This document shows positions 39,701 to 47,552 of a stretch of 64,000 nucleotides of DNA, piece by piece (the stretch's first letter is position 1; every line of letters begins with the position of its first letter). The DNA is from Bacteroidaceae bacterium. Its GTDB lineage: Bacteria; Bacteroidota; Bacteroidia; Bacteroidales; Bacteroidaceae. The position numbers were made by a program, and so were the translations under genes. The stretch lies in NCBI GenBank assembly GCA_017470425.1, contig JAFUYT010000034.1, forward strand, positions 17,423 through 81,422, given 5' to 3'. A model generated the notes under the pieces. That model made no database searches. It was not told where the DNA came from and worked only from the letters and a program-made list of their open reading frames with translations.

Positions 39701-40458
39701 TGACGGGTGAAGCTGGTGACTATGTCCTGACGTTGGCAAATAGTGGTAATACGGTCATTACAGATGTGTCTATCACAAAGGCCTCTCAGATCCTGACCTT
39801 GCCGAGTGCTATCCAGTATGCCGCCGGCACCTATCCCGCCGTCATCCTCGACCGCTCCTTCTCGGCCGAAAAGTGGAATACGCTGTGCGTGCCGTTCGCG
39901 TTTGATGCCAGTGACTTCAGCGGGGTGAAGGAGTTGAGCGCGATTGCGGTCAATGGCGACAATGTCAGCATGACATTTGCTGATGCTTCCACGATCGCGG
40001 CGGGTCAGCCGTACCTCGTGAAGAGCGATCTTGCGAGCGTGACCTTCAACGATGTAGCCCTCGACCCCAGCACCGCCGTCAGCAATACGATGAAGGAGGA
40101 CGGCACGACGAGCGTGACCTTCGTGGGCACGTTCAGCGGCACGAACCTGACGAGCAGCAATAGCGATGCGTGGGTGGTCAGCAACAACAACCTCTACAAT
40201 GTGAACTCCGATGTCACCGTGGGTGCCTACCGCGCATACTTCACCGTCGGTTCCACCGCAGGCGTCAAAGCCCTCACCTTCGACTTCAATGGCACAACTG
40301 GCATAGAGGCAGTTGACAGTTTACAGATGACAGATGACAGTAAGGAGATCTATAACCTCGCTGGCCAGAAGTTAGACAATTCACAGTTCACGATTCATCA
40401 TTCACAATTGAAGAGTGGCGTGTATATCGTGAATGGGAAGAAAGTGTTGGTAAAATAA
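36745..40458 (+). CDS. T9SS-sorted multidomain surface protein
   Basis: 1,237 residues with an N-terminal signal peptide (KRKLLVLLCAVMATVGVKA). The N-terminal part resembles lectin-like beta-trefoil modules (GNTYYLYHPAHDQFLFVG). Then come jelly-roll, carbohydrate-binding-like segments (CITNPSFETGNTDGW), a coiled alanine-rich linker near 510-600, and a module (EGEYAPYNN ... GASW) shared with the 42931 gene. The C-terminus EIYNLAGQKL ... GVYIVNGKKVLVK is a T9SS sorting domain, but it carries an extra ~11-residue insertion (NSQFTIHHSQL) encoded by a dispersed repeat. No catalytic motif is recognised; a glycan-binding surface protein is inferred. The last ~650 bp of the coding sequence are visibly GC-richer than the rest. 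Confidence 0.85.
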   Translation: MKRKLLVLLCAVMATVGVKAYTGSAPTAGNTYYLYHPAHDQFLFVGLDDKYGVTPSVFNATPIYVETGGSGNSRTTFSFVIRGTKYYMYQNGGDGSLNTGSGSEFEPKPNEDNKYRLQTERYKPTIGAVTYRMLHAGTSGGQCSFENYKSSDNDGYEWQFIPESEVESARSAMAESCASTAANYAATSNGWERVTSVSDLHSSPENYFFAIFSANTTGLMLQATSNNAESQKLYYKTAIDPASSSEYLFEMENHESGGFALKSSAIGKYFANIGGAWDFHADQTSATSSNNTNLTLTYANGAYTIETAQTTNYVGLWTLTTNWYSTDKHLAGNKQSSLAGSFLIYRIPKQRLRNVNFTQCITNPSFETGNTDGWTVGASSDTGVRSVTQDDGKYAMSNSEGSYLFNTWWQGIPMTQNIGILPAGHYSLSAVTTTDQNAKTYLTVNSGHNDGAISTRGASVGVTNTYNFTLAEATEVSIGVVGCGNDEKAFDSNGYYWYKVDNFRLTYLGGMENLTAVSGKMNAAVNTAQQDAVSTYNSNKTVANYLDAIEAIAAAEASIAAYANAATYLSRVETLLATTNFYTPDAYDDVYGNYKTAYDAGTLDDATADALSYKVANYTGTERYDNNTANDLLIPGWTIGGNDARISESGFYINTWSTEEAAVFSNPFYEYWTWEGNSLEEQSISATMTDLDANRAYSLDVWVRVRERDNNTKVAGRVTLQMSNGDVVDLTAADQIGTTKFYQKQFTAYGKADGSGNLTVTFTVTAESNISWLAFKNLNLTALAGATEYSALNAAITAANANTLGFGEGEYAPYNNIAALTALAAAKSIDTETANTQTAVLTVTSNLTGASWSANVSDVDAVYNGDFAIGQGSPAANIQDYGWTRTNGWGQFCGDSDNSSTSKGTSYYNQPGSLQYGNAGYYTMPLKANTVYQLSFKYASWATNSNNSVTASVLNSSDGMAAVVYGKNGTAHTEADAFVTKTIKFVTGEAGDYVLTLANSGNTVITDVSITKASQILTLPSAIQYAAGTYPAVILDRSFSAEKWNTLCVPFAFDASDFSGVKELSAIAVNGDNVSMTFADASTIAAGQPYLVKSDLASVTFNDVALDPSTAVSNTMKEDGTTSVTFVGTFSGTNLTSSNSDAWVVSNNNLYNVNSDVTVGAYRAYFTVGSTAGVKALTFDFNGTTGIEAVDSLQMTDDSKEIYNLAGQKLDNSQFTIHHSQLKSGVYIVNGKKVLVK

Positions 40459-40466
40459 GAAATGAA

Positions 40467-40522
40467 GAAAATAAGAAAATAAGAAAATAAGAAAATAAGA
40501 AAATAAGAAAATAAGAAAATAA
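40467..40522. repeat. Octamer tandem repeat GAAAATAA x7
   Basis: Seven perfect copies of GAAAATAA followed by a partial eighth, lying between the T9SS gene stop (40458) and the small-peptide ATG (40533). A perfect 8-bp tract like this is prone to slippage and would change the leader length of the peptide gene. Confidence 0.9.
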
Positions 40523-40532
40523 GAAATCTTTT

Positions 40533-40712
40533 ATGATTATGAATAAGAAAACATATATCCAGCCCAGTCTCCAAGTGCATCAGCTGAATCTGGCTGACGG
40601 CATCCTGCAAACTCTTTCTGGCGATGTTCTTGGCAATGGTGGCGACACAAATTCTAATAACGTCACCAGCTCCGACACCAAAGAATCCGGCAATTGGAGT
40701 GACATCTGGTAA
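40533..40712 (+). CDS. Small T9SS-cassette peptide (YIQPS ... WSDIW)
   Basis: 59 residues (or 57 from the second ATG). N-terminus NKKTYIQPSLQVHQL, Asn/Gly/Ser-rich middle, C-terminus NWSDIW. It matches in layout the peptide encoded right after the second T9SS gene (47553): KKTxYIQPS near the start and W-x-D-I-[WF] at the end. Short proteins of this shape are common in Prevotella-like genomes but I know of no assigned function. There is no signal peptide or membrane segment. A leader-like peptide or a partner of the adjacent secreted protein are both open. Confidence 0.6.
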   Translation: MIMNKKTYIQPSLQVHQLNLADGILQTLSGDVLGNGGDTNSNNVTSSDTKESGNWSDIW

Positions 40713-40768
40713 GCGGAGCGCACCATCGTGGTACGGCGCTCACGGCGCCGGTACCGCAGCAAGATCCC

Positions 40769-40800
40769 AGCAGCTACAGTCCACGGTGACTGTAGCTGCT
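40769..40800 (+). terminator. Hairpin after T9SS/peptide cassette
   Basis: Perfect 13-bp arms (AGCAGCTACAGTC and complement, 40769-40781 and 40788-40800) with a 6-nt loop, 57 bp after the peptide stop. The following tract is only weakly T-rich. Confidence 0.65.
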
Positions 40801-40947
40801 CTTGATTCATCCCTACAAAAGTTTTTTTGCCGAAAAATCCCTCACTCTCTCACACGTGTTGTCTGTCAGTTGGTTATGGGTGAGGGATGCGGTGATGGTG
40901 GTGAGGGAAATGACGTTTTCGGGTAAGGCTCCGAACGTCTTGAACCA

Positions 40948-41093
40948 TGCCCCGTGAGGCATGGGTCATAAGCTCGCGAGGTTATGGCTATAAGCACGCG
41001 AGCTTACGGGCTTAAGCACGCGTGCTTCACGGCATAAGCTCGCGTGCTTCACGCAATAAGGTCGCGTGCCTCCCGCCATCAGGTCGTATGCCT
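40948..41093. repeat. Tandem palindrome array A (7 units, 22-bp period)
   Basis: 14-bp palindromic cores start at 40948, 40970, 40992, 41014, 41036, 41058 and 41080, always 22 bp apart with 8-nt spacers. The third full unit is a perfect palindrome, AAGCACGCGTGCTT (41014-41027); others are variants such as AAGCTCGCGTGCTT. The first and last units are degenerate. No gene is supported in the surrounding 40801-41339 stretch, which otherwise holds only the promoter at 41248. Confidence 0.8.
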
Positions 41094-41247
41094 CTGTTCC
41101 GAAGGTGGCGAGGCGGGCGTCAGAGGCCGCTGTGCTTTTCTTTGATACTTGCCATCGTTACACTGCGCAGCCTCTGTGTTGAAGCACAATGGTTGCTTGC
41201 GTTTTTGTGTTTTTGTCCCCCTTCGTCCCACTTTTTCCGCGTTTCCC

Positions 41248-41278
41248 TTTGCCACGTCCTGCCGATTGCTTACTTTTG
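41248..41278 (+). promoter_or_regulatory. Promoter of toxin-antitoxin operon 1
   Basis: TTTG (41248-41251), 19-nt spacer, TACTTTTG (41271-41278). The -33 flank (TTTCCCTTTGCCACGTCC) is near-identical to that of operon 2 at 42088, as is the leader just before the ATG (GAGAACAAACAGTTATCGG). Confidence 0.8.
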
Positions 41279-41339
41279 CAACGTCAAACGTCTCCAACCG
41301 CCCTCATGTCGGTAGAGAACAAACAGTTATCGGTACGAT

Positions 41340-41609
41340 ATGAATGTAGCATCCCTCAACAACCTCTGGTCTTACCTTCAGGGCCTGACGCTCACGCCCA
41401 GCAACAAGAGGTGGCTGGCCGACCACCTGTATGAGGCTGCGAAGTCAGATACGGCGGTCGCAGAAGACCCCGCACTCCTTCAAGCTTCCGATAGGGTTTA
41501 CATAGAAAATGGCGAAGTGAAAATAGATCTCGTCACGGAGACAATGGGGCTTGAGGAGGCGCGAGACCTGTTGCACAAGGTGATAGATCTCGAATATTCC
41601 TTGCTATGA
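41340..41609 (+). CDS. Antitoxin-like protein of RelE/ParE-type module
   Basis: 89 residues. The N-terminal ~35 residues (NVASLNNLWSYLQGLTLTPS then NKRWLADHLYEAA) are almost identical to those of the antitoxin at 42183, while the C-terminal half is unrelated. The last codons overlap the toxin start by 4 bp (ATGA), so the two are coupled. A DNA-binding or dimerising N-terminus with an exchangeable toxin-binding tail is inferred from this pattern. In type II modules the antitoxin usually represses its own promoter with the toxin. Confidence 0.75.
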   Translation: MNVASLNNLWSYLQGLTLTPSNKRWLADHLYEAAKSDTAVAEDPALLQASDRVYIENGEVKIDLVTETMGLEEARDLLHKVIDLEYSLL

Positions 41610-41907
41610 ACTATGTAATCAAAGACCGATGCATCAGGAATATCGCATCGTTCTACCATTACGTGGCGCAGAAATATAGTCACACGTACTCAGCCCAGAT
41701 GATGCACAAGAATCTTGATGACGCCATGGATGCCATGTTCCTCATCGAGCAGTCGCTGCTTCGCCGTCGTCCTACGCTGCGGCGCTGGCAGGAGCAGGGG
41801 TGGCACATGGCGAAGGCGGGAAGTGGTTCTATGCCTACTCCGTCACCGACGACACGATCGTCATCGAGGATGCGTGCCACCAGCAGAACATGCACGAATC
41901 CGACTGA
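41606..41907 (+). pseudogene. Frameshifted RelE/ParE-type toxin
   Basis: The reading frame encodes MNYVIKDRCIRNIASFYHYV ... RRWQEQGWHMAKAG to ~41820, then leaves the natural frame. Adding one G to the GGG run at 41818-41820 restores a continuous ~100-residue protein ending KWFYAYSVTDDTIVIEDACH and QQNMHESD, with the W-F-Y-x-Y and I-V-I-E-D-x-x-H pattern of RelE/ParE-like ribonuclease or gyrase toxins, and a stop at 41905-41907. Without the shift the ORF runs to 41941 with an unrelated tail. The toxin is therefore probably inactive, or the indel is a sequencing error or slippage variant. Confidence 0.7.
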
Positions 41908-41930
41908 TCCCATCCTCTGCTTGTGGTGCG

Positions 41931-42060
41931 AAGATTACTAATCTTGTGGTGCGAAGATTACTAATCTTGTGGTGCGAAGATTACTAATCTTGTGGTGCGA
42001 AGATTACTAATCTTAAGGCACTAAGATTACTAATCTTACGGTATAAAGATTATGAATCTT
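41931..42060. repeat. Tandem palindrome array B (6 units, 23-bp period)
   Basis: 15-bp palindromes AAGATTACTAATCTT start at 41931, 41954, 41977, 42000 and 42023, with a sixth variant (AAGATTATGAATCTT) at 42046. Spacers are 8 nt: GTGGTGCG three times, then AAGGCACT and ACGGTATA. The array starts 23 nt after the restored toxin stop. Confidence 0.92.
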
Positions 42061-42092
42061 ATTCTGCAAAGTAGAAATTTTCCCCATTTCCC

Positions 42093-42123
42093 TTTGCCAC
42101 GTCCCGCATTATGCTTACTTTTG
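42093..42123 (+). promoter_or_regulatory. Promoter of toxin-antitoxin operon 2
   Basis: TTTG (42093-42096), 19-nt spacer, TACTTTTG (42116-42123). Nearly the same sequence as the operon 1 promoter, with the same leader before the ATG. Confidence 0.8.
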
Positions 42124-42182
42124 CAGCGCCAATCCCTCCTACCGCACTCTACCCGGTAGAGAACAAACAGTTATCGGACGAT

Positions 42183-42464
42183 ATGAATGTAGCATCCCTC
42201 AACAACCTCTGGTCCTATCTTCAGGGTCTGACGCTCACGCCCAGCAACAAGAAGTGGCTGGCCGACCACCTGTATGAGGCCGCCGGAGAGACGGCGGTCG
42301 CAACAGCGAATGGCGTCACAGATTCTTCTGTGACCAAGATGCTTGCTGAAGACGAACTCCCGGAAGCTGTGCGGCGATTGATAGGCGTCGCAGCTCCTGT
42401 GGACGACGATGACGTCGATTATCGGGACGCGTATTACTCACATTTAGCAAAGAAATACGCATGA
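42183..42464 (+). CDS. Antitoxin-like protein of PIN-toxin module
   Basis: 93 residues from the ATG at 42183. The longer frame upstream would run through the promoter. The N-terminus matches the 41340 antitoxin (one difference in the first ~33 residues), but the C-terminal half is different and acidic (AAPVDDDDVDYRDAYYSHLA), suited to binding the PIN toxin. It overlaps the toxin start by 4 bp. Confidence 0.78.
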   Translation: MNVASLNNLWSYLQGLTLTPSNKKWLADHLYEAAGETAVATANGVTDSSVTKMLAEDELPEAVRRLIGVAAPVDDDDVDYRDAYYSHLAKKYA

Positions 42465-42871
42465 TGAGACTTTTCCTGGACACCAACGTTGTGATGGATA
42501 TGTTGCAGAGGCGTGAGCCGTTTTTCTTGGCTGCTGCCAATCTGTTTGCATTGTCCGCAGCAGAAAAGGTGGAATTGTTCGCCTCGCCCATGACGTATGC
42601 TACGGCTTCTTATCTGATAGGGAAAAGAGACATCTCTCAAGTGAAGCCCCTTTTGTCCCAACTGAGGACACTGTCTCATGTTACAATTGCTGATGAAGCA
42701 ACGATAGATCAATCTTTGGCCTCTGAGTTTGAGGACTTTGAAGACGGGCTCCAACATTTCTCTGCCACAAGGCATCACATAGATTATATCATCACGAGGA
42801 ATAAGGATGACTTCTCTCATTCCCAAATAAAAGTTCTGACTCCTGCGGAGTTTATGACTTTGGCTCCATAG
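42461..42871 (+). CDS. PIN-domain (VapC-like) toxin
   Basis: 136 residues. The PIN signature Asp-x-Asn (LFLDTNVVMDML, residues 4-15) opens the protein, and the C-terminal acidic residues in IDYIITRNKDDF (near 107-118) complete the metal site typical of VapC ribonucleases, which cut tRNA or rRNA. The frame is intact, unlike the toxin of the neighbouring operon. Translationally coupled to the antitoxin. Confidence 0.85.
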   Translation: MMRLFLDTNVVMDMLQRREPFFLAAANLFALSAAEKVELFASPMTYATASYLIGKRDISQVKPLLSQLRTLSHVTIADEATIDQSLASEFEDFEDGLQHFSATRHHIDYIITRNKDDFSHSQIKVLTPAEFMTLAP

Positions 42872-42930
42872 CAACTTATTATCTCACTAACAATTTTTCT
42901 ACTAACAATTATAACTAACAACTAACTCAA

Positions 42931-45900
42931 ATGAAACGAAAACTCTTATTAGCGGCCTTCGCCGCTATGGTCGGTTTGTGCGCCCAAGCATGGGATGGTA
43001 ATGCCGGTAAGGTTTACCTTCAGAATGTGGGCTCCGGCTTTTGGTGGGGAGCAGGCAACAGCTGGGGGACTCAGGCCTCTTTGCTCGTTCACCCCGAGTA
43101 TGTGACATTTGTTGCTGACGGCAACAACTTTAAGTTGGAGTCGCAAGTCAGCAACGGTGGAACTGCTTATTACTTTGAGGGTGACTATATGGACAATGGT
43201 AGTCCTGTCAGCCTGACGGTTACCCAGGTAGGTGACTACTACACGATTGCCAATGGTACAACGTATTATGGCTATGACGGTTCCTCCACCGTCCTCGGGA
43301 AGGGCGTAGATGCTAACACCGACAATGGCAAGTGGCGCATCTTCACCGAGGCTGAGATGCTTGCTAATCTGGAGAATGCTACGGAAGAGAATCCTGTGGA
43401 TGCTACCTTCCTGATTCTCGACCCGAACTTTGGTCGCAACAACCGTAATGTAGGTGCTTGGACAATGGTAGCCAGTAACCAGAACCTCTCAGGCGGTAAC
43501 AATACCAACAACTGTGCTGAGTCCTTTCATGCTACGTTTACGCTGAGCCAGGCCATCGCAAATGCACCTTATGGTTATTATGGGCTGAAAGGTCAGGCGT
43601 TCTATCGTCAGGACGGTAGCGATAATACGAACCTTCCTTACTTCTATTTCAATAATGAGAAGGTGAATTTCCCGCTCAAGACTGGTAGTGAAAATAGTAT
43701 GTCTGATGCGTCAGAGTCCTTTACCAATGGCCTTTACAAGACGGACGAGCTGCGCGTGACGCACGCTGGCGGTTCGCTCACCATCGGTGCCAAGTTGGAG
43801 AACAACACGAGCCTATGGTGTATCTGGGATAACTTCGAGCTCATGTATTATGGTCCCATTGACCTTACGGAGTTCAAGAATCAGTTGGCCGAGAAGGTGG
43901 CAGAGGCCGAGGCTGTTGAAGGAACCATTCCCTCTGCCGTGTACGCGAACATCTCTTCTGCCATCACAGCAAACAATAAGGTATATGCCACGGCCGATGA
44001 GTATGCAGCAGCTATCAAGGCGATAGATGATGCCATTATCGCTAACACCCCTGCGGACATCATCGCAGCTTTCAGTCGCTATACCACAATCCGCGACGCC
44101 GTTGTCACTATCAGCAATAGCAGTATTGTGACAGCTGCCGATACAGAGGCTAATGCTGCCACTACCGCTGATGCAATAGAGACTGCTGTTGGTAGCGTTC
44201 GTAATGCCCTGGCTGCTTATCTGCCTACTGTAGAGCTGGGCGATGGCGAATTCATAGACCTTACAGCGGCCTTGCTGGATAACCCGGCTCCTGGCATAAG
44301 TGGAAAGACTGACTACTGGACCAATTCTGAGGCTCCGGGCTTCGGGTATCAGCTTTGGGAGTACTACAAGAAGTCTGGTGCTACTACGAAGCAGACGATT
44401 GCCACTTCGCTTCCCGCTGGCACCTATCGCCTCACGGCTGTAGCCTACACTCGTACTGGCTATGAGGCTAAGCTGAGTGCAGGTACAGCTAGCACGAATA
44501 TTGCAACTGTTGCCTCTGGAACAGTTAATAACCTCAATCAGGGAAATTCATGGATAGCTGCGGGCAATGGCACTACTGACCTTATGTTTACGCTTGCAGA
44601 GGCCACGTCGAATCTCGAAATTGGTCTGACAGCTGCCACGACAGGTGATCAGTGGATGTGCTGGCGAAGCTTCCAGTTGGTTTATGGAAATGTCTTCCCT
44701 GCTTATACACTTGCTACAGGCAAGATGAACGCAGAAATAGAGTCCGCTCAAACAGCCGCAGAGACCGCATTCACGGCCAATAAGAGCGTGGATACCTACA
44801 ACGCCCTTACTACGGCAATCACAGCAGCCCAGAACTCCATTACAGCCTATGGCGTTGCTAAGACTGCTATTGACAAGGCCAACGCCATTAAGGATGCTCA
44901 CAACTTTGCATCTGCAGCAGCTATCACGACCTTTGCCGAGGCGATTGCTGCCATTTCGGACAAGTACGATGACGGCACACTGGAGGATGCTGCTGCCTCT
45001 GCTGCTGGTACAACCCTTGGTACCGTTGTAACTGGATGGCATGGTGGCAATAACAACGCCGCACCTGTCTATCTGCGCGATGGATTTGCCCTTGGTGATT
45101 TCGCCGCTGATCCCGCTTTACACGTCAACACATGGTCCACGGAGGGTGATGGCGACGGCACGGGCTTCTCTGTGCCTTTCTATGAAACTTGGACGGGATC
45201 TGCAAGTCTTCCAGAGGAAACAGTGGCAGGTACACTTTCTGGCCTTCCCAATGGTCTCTATTCCGTTACCGTATGGGTACGCAAGAGCGCTGCTTCTGAT
45301 GCAGAAGGTATCACAATGGATGTGAACGGTGGTTCTGCTGTCGCAATCGTAGGTGGTGATAAAGTTGGTAACTTCTACCTCAAGGAATACACCGCTGAAG
45401 GTTTTGTGAAGCGTGGCACACTGACTCTCACCTTCAATGTTGCTGGAGAAACTGGCATCAGCTGGCTCTCATTCAAGAATGTGAAATACACCAAGCTGCG
45501 CGACCTCACGGAGGAAGAGGCCTTCATCGAGGCCACGGCCGAGGACTACGCTGCGCTGAATGCTGCTATTGATGCTCATGTCCTCGGCTTCGAGGCTGGT
45601 GAGTATGCACCTTATAATAATATAGAGGCTGCTGCGGCACTGGCTACTGCCAAGGCCATTGACCAAACAGCCCGCAACTCTCAGGACAATGTGCAGGCCG
45701 CTACGGCGGCTGTCACTGGTGCTACTTGGACAGCTAACGATGCGGAAGTGAATGCCATCTGGGATGGTAGCTTCGAACATGACTACAGCGGTCAGAGCGG
45801 TAACGTACAGCCTATCGGATGGTATCGTAATGAAGGGACATACACAGGCGATGGCTACAATGTCCGTTATGTTACTGTTCCCTCAGGTGTTGAAGGAAAC

Positions 45901-47481
45901 ACTTCAGGTCATGGTCTCTTTGGTAAATTCACCATGCAATATGGTAAGGAGAGCGGCTATACACTTCCCTTGAAGGAAGGCTATTATAAGTTGTCCTTCA
46001 GCTATGGAGGCTATGGAGAGCAGGGCGAGCGTATTGTCAAGCTCATAGGTGACTCCGAAATGACCATAGCAACCGTTAAGGCCAAGAACAATCAAGCTAA
46101 TACGAAGGCGGACGCATACACTGCTTTCTCGCAGGTCATCAAGGTTCCGGCTGCAGGCAACTATGTTCTCTCATTCTATAGGCAGAACACTACGAGCCAG
46201 AATCAGATCGCAGTTGTCGATATTAAACTCTTCCGTGCAACAGCTGAGGATCTCAAGCCCTTGTTGGCTGAGGAAATCACTACTGCCGGTAAGATTGACA
46301 CCGAACATAATGTCGGAACTGCTGCGTTCCAGATTCCTGCCGCTGCTGTGACGGCGCTCACCTCGGAGATAACAGCTGCTCAAGCTGTATATGACGATGC
46401 CGAAGCTACGGCAGATGAGGTCTCGGATGCCATCGCAGACCTTCAGGCAGCAGAGGCTATCGAGCTCAACACCCCCGATCCCGCCCAGGCGTATCACCTC
46501 GTCTTCAACTGCGACGGTCACACCGCTACGGGTAATGCGCTCACGCTGATTCCGAATCCCTCGCAGACGCAGGGTCTCTATGGCCTGAAGTACCTTGCGC
46601 CGGCCAACGTGAACCTGGCACAGGCCTTCTACTTCGTCCACACCACCGGTAATAAATATAAGGTGTATGCTGTTGACACGGACGGCAACGACCGCTACAT
46701 CACCACGCAGGCCGAGGGCTACGGCACCACCTGGTACGAGGGTATCCGTACCATCACCGATGCCAGCAAGGCGATGGAGATCGAGATTCGTCCGAACGGC
46801 GAAGGCCTCTATCTGCTGTGGAACACGGGCGCCAACAAGGCTCTGGCCCACAATGGTACCAACAACAACGACCTGTTCACCAACAACACGGCCAACTTCC
46901 AGTTCGTAGCCACCACGAAGCCCTCCATCGACATCAACACCACGGCGCTCGGATGGGCTACCACGATGCTGCCCTTCGCTGTGGCTGAGCTGCCCGAGGG
47001 CGTGAAGGCATACACCTGCGCTGCCGTCAACGGCACCACACTTGTCCTGAATGAGGTGACAGAGCTCGAAGCCAACAAGCCTTACATCATCGAAGGCGAA
47101 TGGGTGGAGACGCTGACAGGCGACGCTCAAGGACAAGAGCTGACATACACCGAAGGCTTGCTGACGGGTACCTACGCCGAGATAGATGCTATCAACGGAA
47201 CATACATCCTGCAGAAGCAAGACGAGAAGGTGGCGTTCTATCATGTGAACACGGACGTCGCACAGCCGAAAGTTCCGGCAAATCGTTGCTATCTGACCTA
47301 CTCAGCAGATCCAGGCGTGAAGATGTTCATCCTCGAGGATATGGCCACGGGCGTCAATTTGGTTCCGGGCGAAGGGGTCACGGTGAATGGTTCTGAGATC
47401 TATAACCTCGCGGGCCAGAAGCTGAGCAAGACTCAGAAGGGCGTGAACATCATCGGTGGCAAGAAGGTCATCATCAAGTAA
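42931..47481 (+). CDS. Large T9SS-sorted multidomain surface protein
   Basis: 1,516 residues with a signal peptide (KRKLLLAAFAAMVGLCAQA). The N-terminus has a lectin-like start (GKVYLQNVGSGFWWGAGNSW) also seen in the third T9SS protein at 55829. Jelly-roll-like segments follow, with alanine-rich helical linkers near residues 310-430 and 590-690, and two domains ending in GISWLSFKN- or EYAPYNN-type motifs shared with the 36745 protein. The C-terminus EIYNLAGQKLSKTQKGVNII ... KKVIIK is a typical T9SS sorting domain. No catalytic site is recognised. Its leader shares AACAATTATAACTAACA with the 36745 gene. I see no promoter in the 59-bp gap, so read-through from the toxin operon is possible. Confidence 0.87.
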   Translation: MKRKLLLAAFAAMVGLCAQAWDGNAGKVYLQNVGSGFWWGAGNSWGTQASLLVHPEYVTFVADGNNFKLESQVSNGGTAYYFEGDYMDNGSPVSLTVTQVGDYYTIANGTTYYGYDGSSTVLGKGVDANTDNGKWRIFTEAEMLANLENATEENPVDATFLILDPNFGRNNRNVGAWTMVASNQNLSGGNNTNNCAESFHATFTLSQAIANAPYGYYGLKGQAFYRQDGSDNTNLPYFYFNNEKVNFPLKTGSENSMSDASESFTNGLYKTDELRVTHAGGSLTIGAKLENNTSLWCIWDNFELMYYGPIDLTEFKNQLAEKVAEAEAVEGTIPSAVYANISSAITANNKVYATADEYAAAIKAIDDAIIANTPADIIAAFSRYTTIRDAVVTISNSSIVTAADTEANAATTADAIETAVGSVRNALAAYLPTVELGDGEFIDLTAALLDNPAPGISGKTDYWTNSEAPGFGYQLWEYYKKSGATTKQTIATSLPAGTYRLTAVAYTRTGYEAKLSAGTASTNIATVASGTVNNLNQGNSWIAAGNGTTDLMFTLAEATSNLEIGLTAATTGDQWMCWRSFQLVYGNVFPAYTLATGKMNAEIESAQTAAETAFTANKSVDTYNALTTAITAAQNSITAYGVAKTAIDKANAIKDAHNFASAAAITTFAEAIAAISDKYDDGTLEDAAASAAGTTLGTVVTGWHGGNNNAAPVYLRDGFALGDFAADPALHVNTWSTEGDGDGTGFSVPFYETWTGSASLPEETVAGTLSGLPNGLYSVTVWVRKSAASDAEGITMDVNGGSAVAIVGGDKVGNFYLKEYTAEGFVKRGTLTLTFNVAGETGISWLSFKNVKYTKLRDLTEEEAFIEATAEDYAALNAAIDAHVLGFEAGEYAPYNNIEAAAALATAKAIDQTARNSQDNVQAATAAVTGATWTANDAEVNAIWDGSFEHDYSGQSGNVQPIGWYRNEGTYTGDGYNVRYVTVPSGVEGNTSGHGLFGKFTMQYGKESGYTLPLKEGYYKLSFSYGGYGEQGERIVKLIGDSEMTIATVKAKNNQANTKADAYTAFSQVIKVPAAGNYVLSFYRQNTTSQNQIAVVDIKLFRATAEDLKPLLAEEITTAGKIDTEHNVGTAAFQIPAAAVTALTSEITAAQAVYDDAEATADEVSDAIADLQAAEAIELNTPDPAQAYHLVFNCDGHTATGNALTLIPNPSQTQGLYGLKYLAPANVNLAQAFYFVHTTGNKYKVYAVDTDGNDRYITTQAEGYGTTWYEGIRTITDASKAMEIEIRPNGEGLYLLWNTGANKALAHNGTNNNDLFTNNTANFQFVATTKPSIDINTTALGWATTMLPFAVAELPEGVKAYTCAAVNGTTLVLNEVTELEANKPYIIEGEWVETLTGDAQGQELTYTEGLLTGTYAEIDAINGTYILQKQDEKVAFYHVNTDVAQPKVPANRCYLTYSADPGVKMFILEDMATGVNLVPGEGVTVNGSEIYNLAGQKLSKTQKGVNIIGGKKVIIK

Positions 47482-47552
47482 TCAATTATTCAATTCACAA
47501 CTTAGCTCACTCTTCAAGGAGAGTGAACTCACTGATAAATCATTCAAGCGTT

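Noticed and set aside
40624-40926. 100-codon ORF after the first T9SS cassette
   Set aside because: It overlaps the small-peptide gene and the terminator hairpin, has no ribosome site or recognisable family, and its composition follows intergenic sequence.
41022-41434. Overlapping ORFs of 64-97 codons between array A and antitoxin 1
   Set aside because: They run through palindrome repeats and the promoter at 41248; their products have no known domain.
40948-42060. CRISPR array (regular repeats with spacers)
   Set aside because: Units are 22-23 bp, spacers are 8 nt and partly identical, repeats are palindromic, and no cas genes are present.
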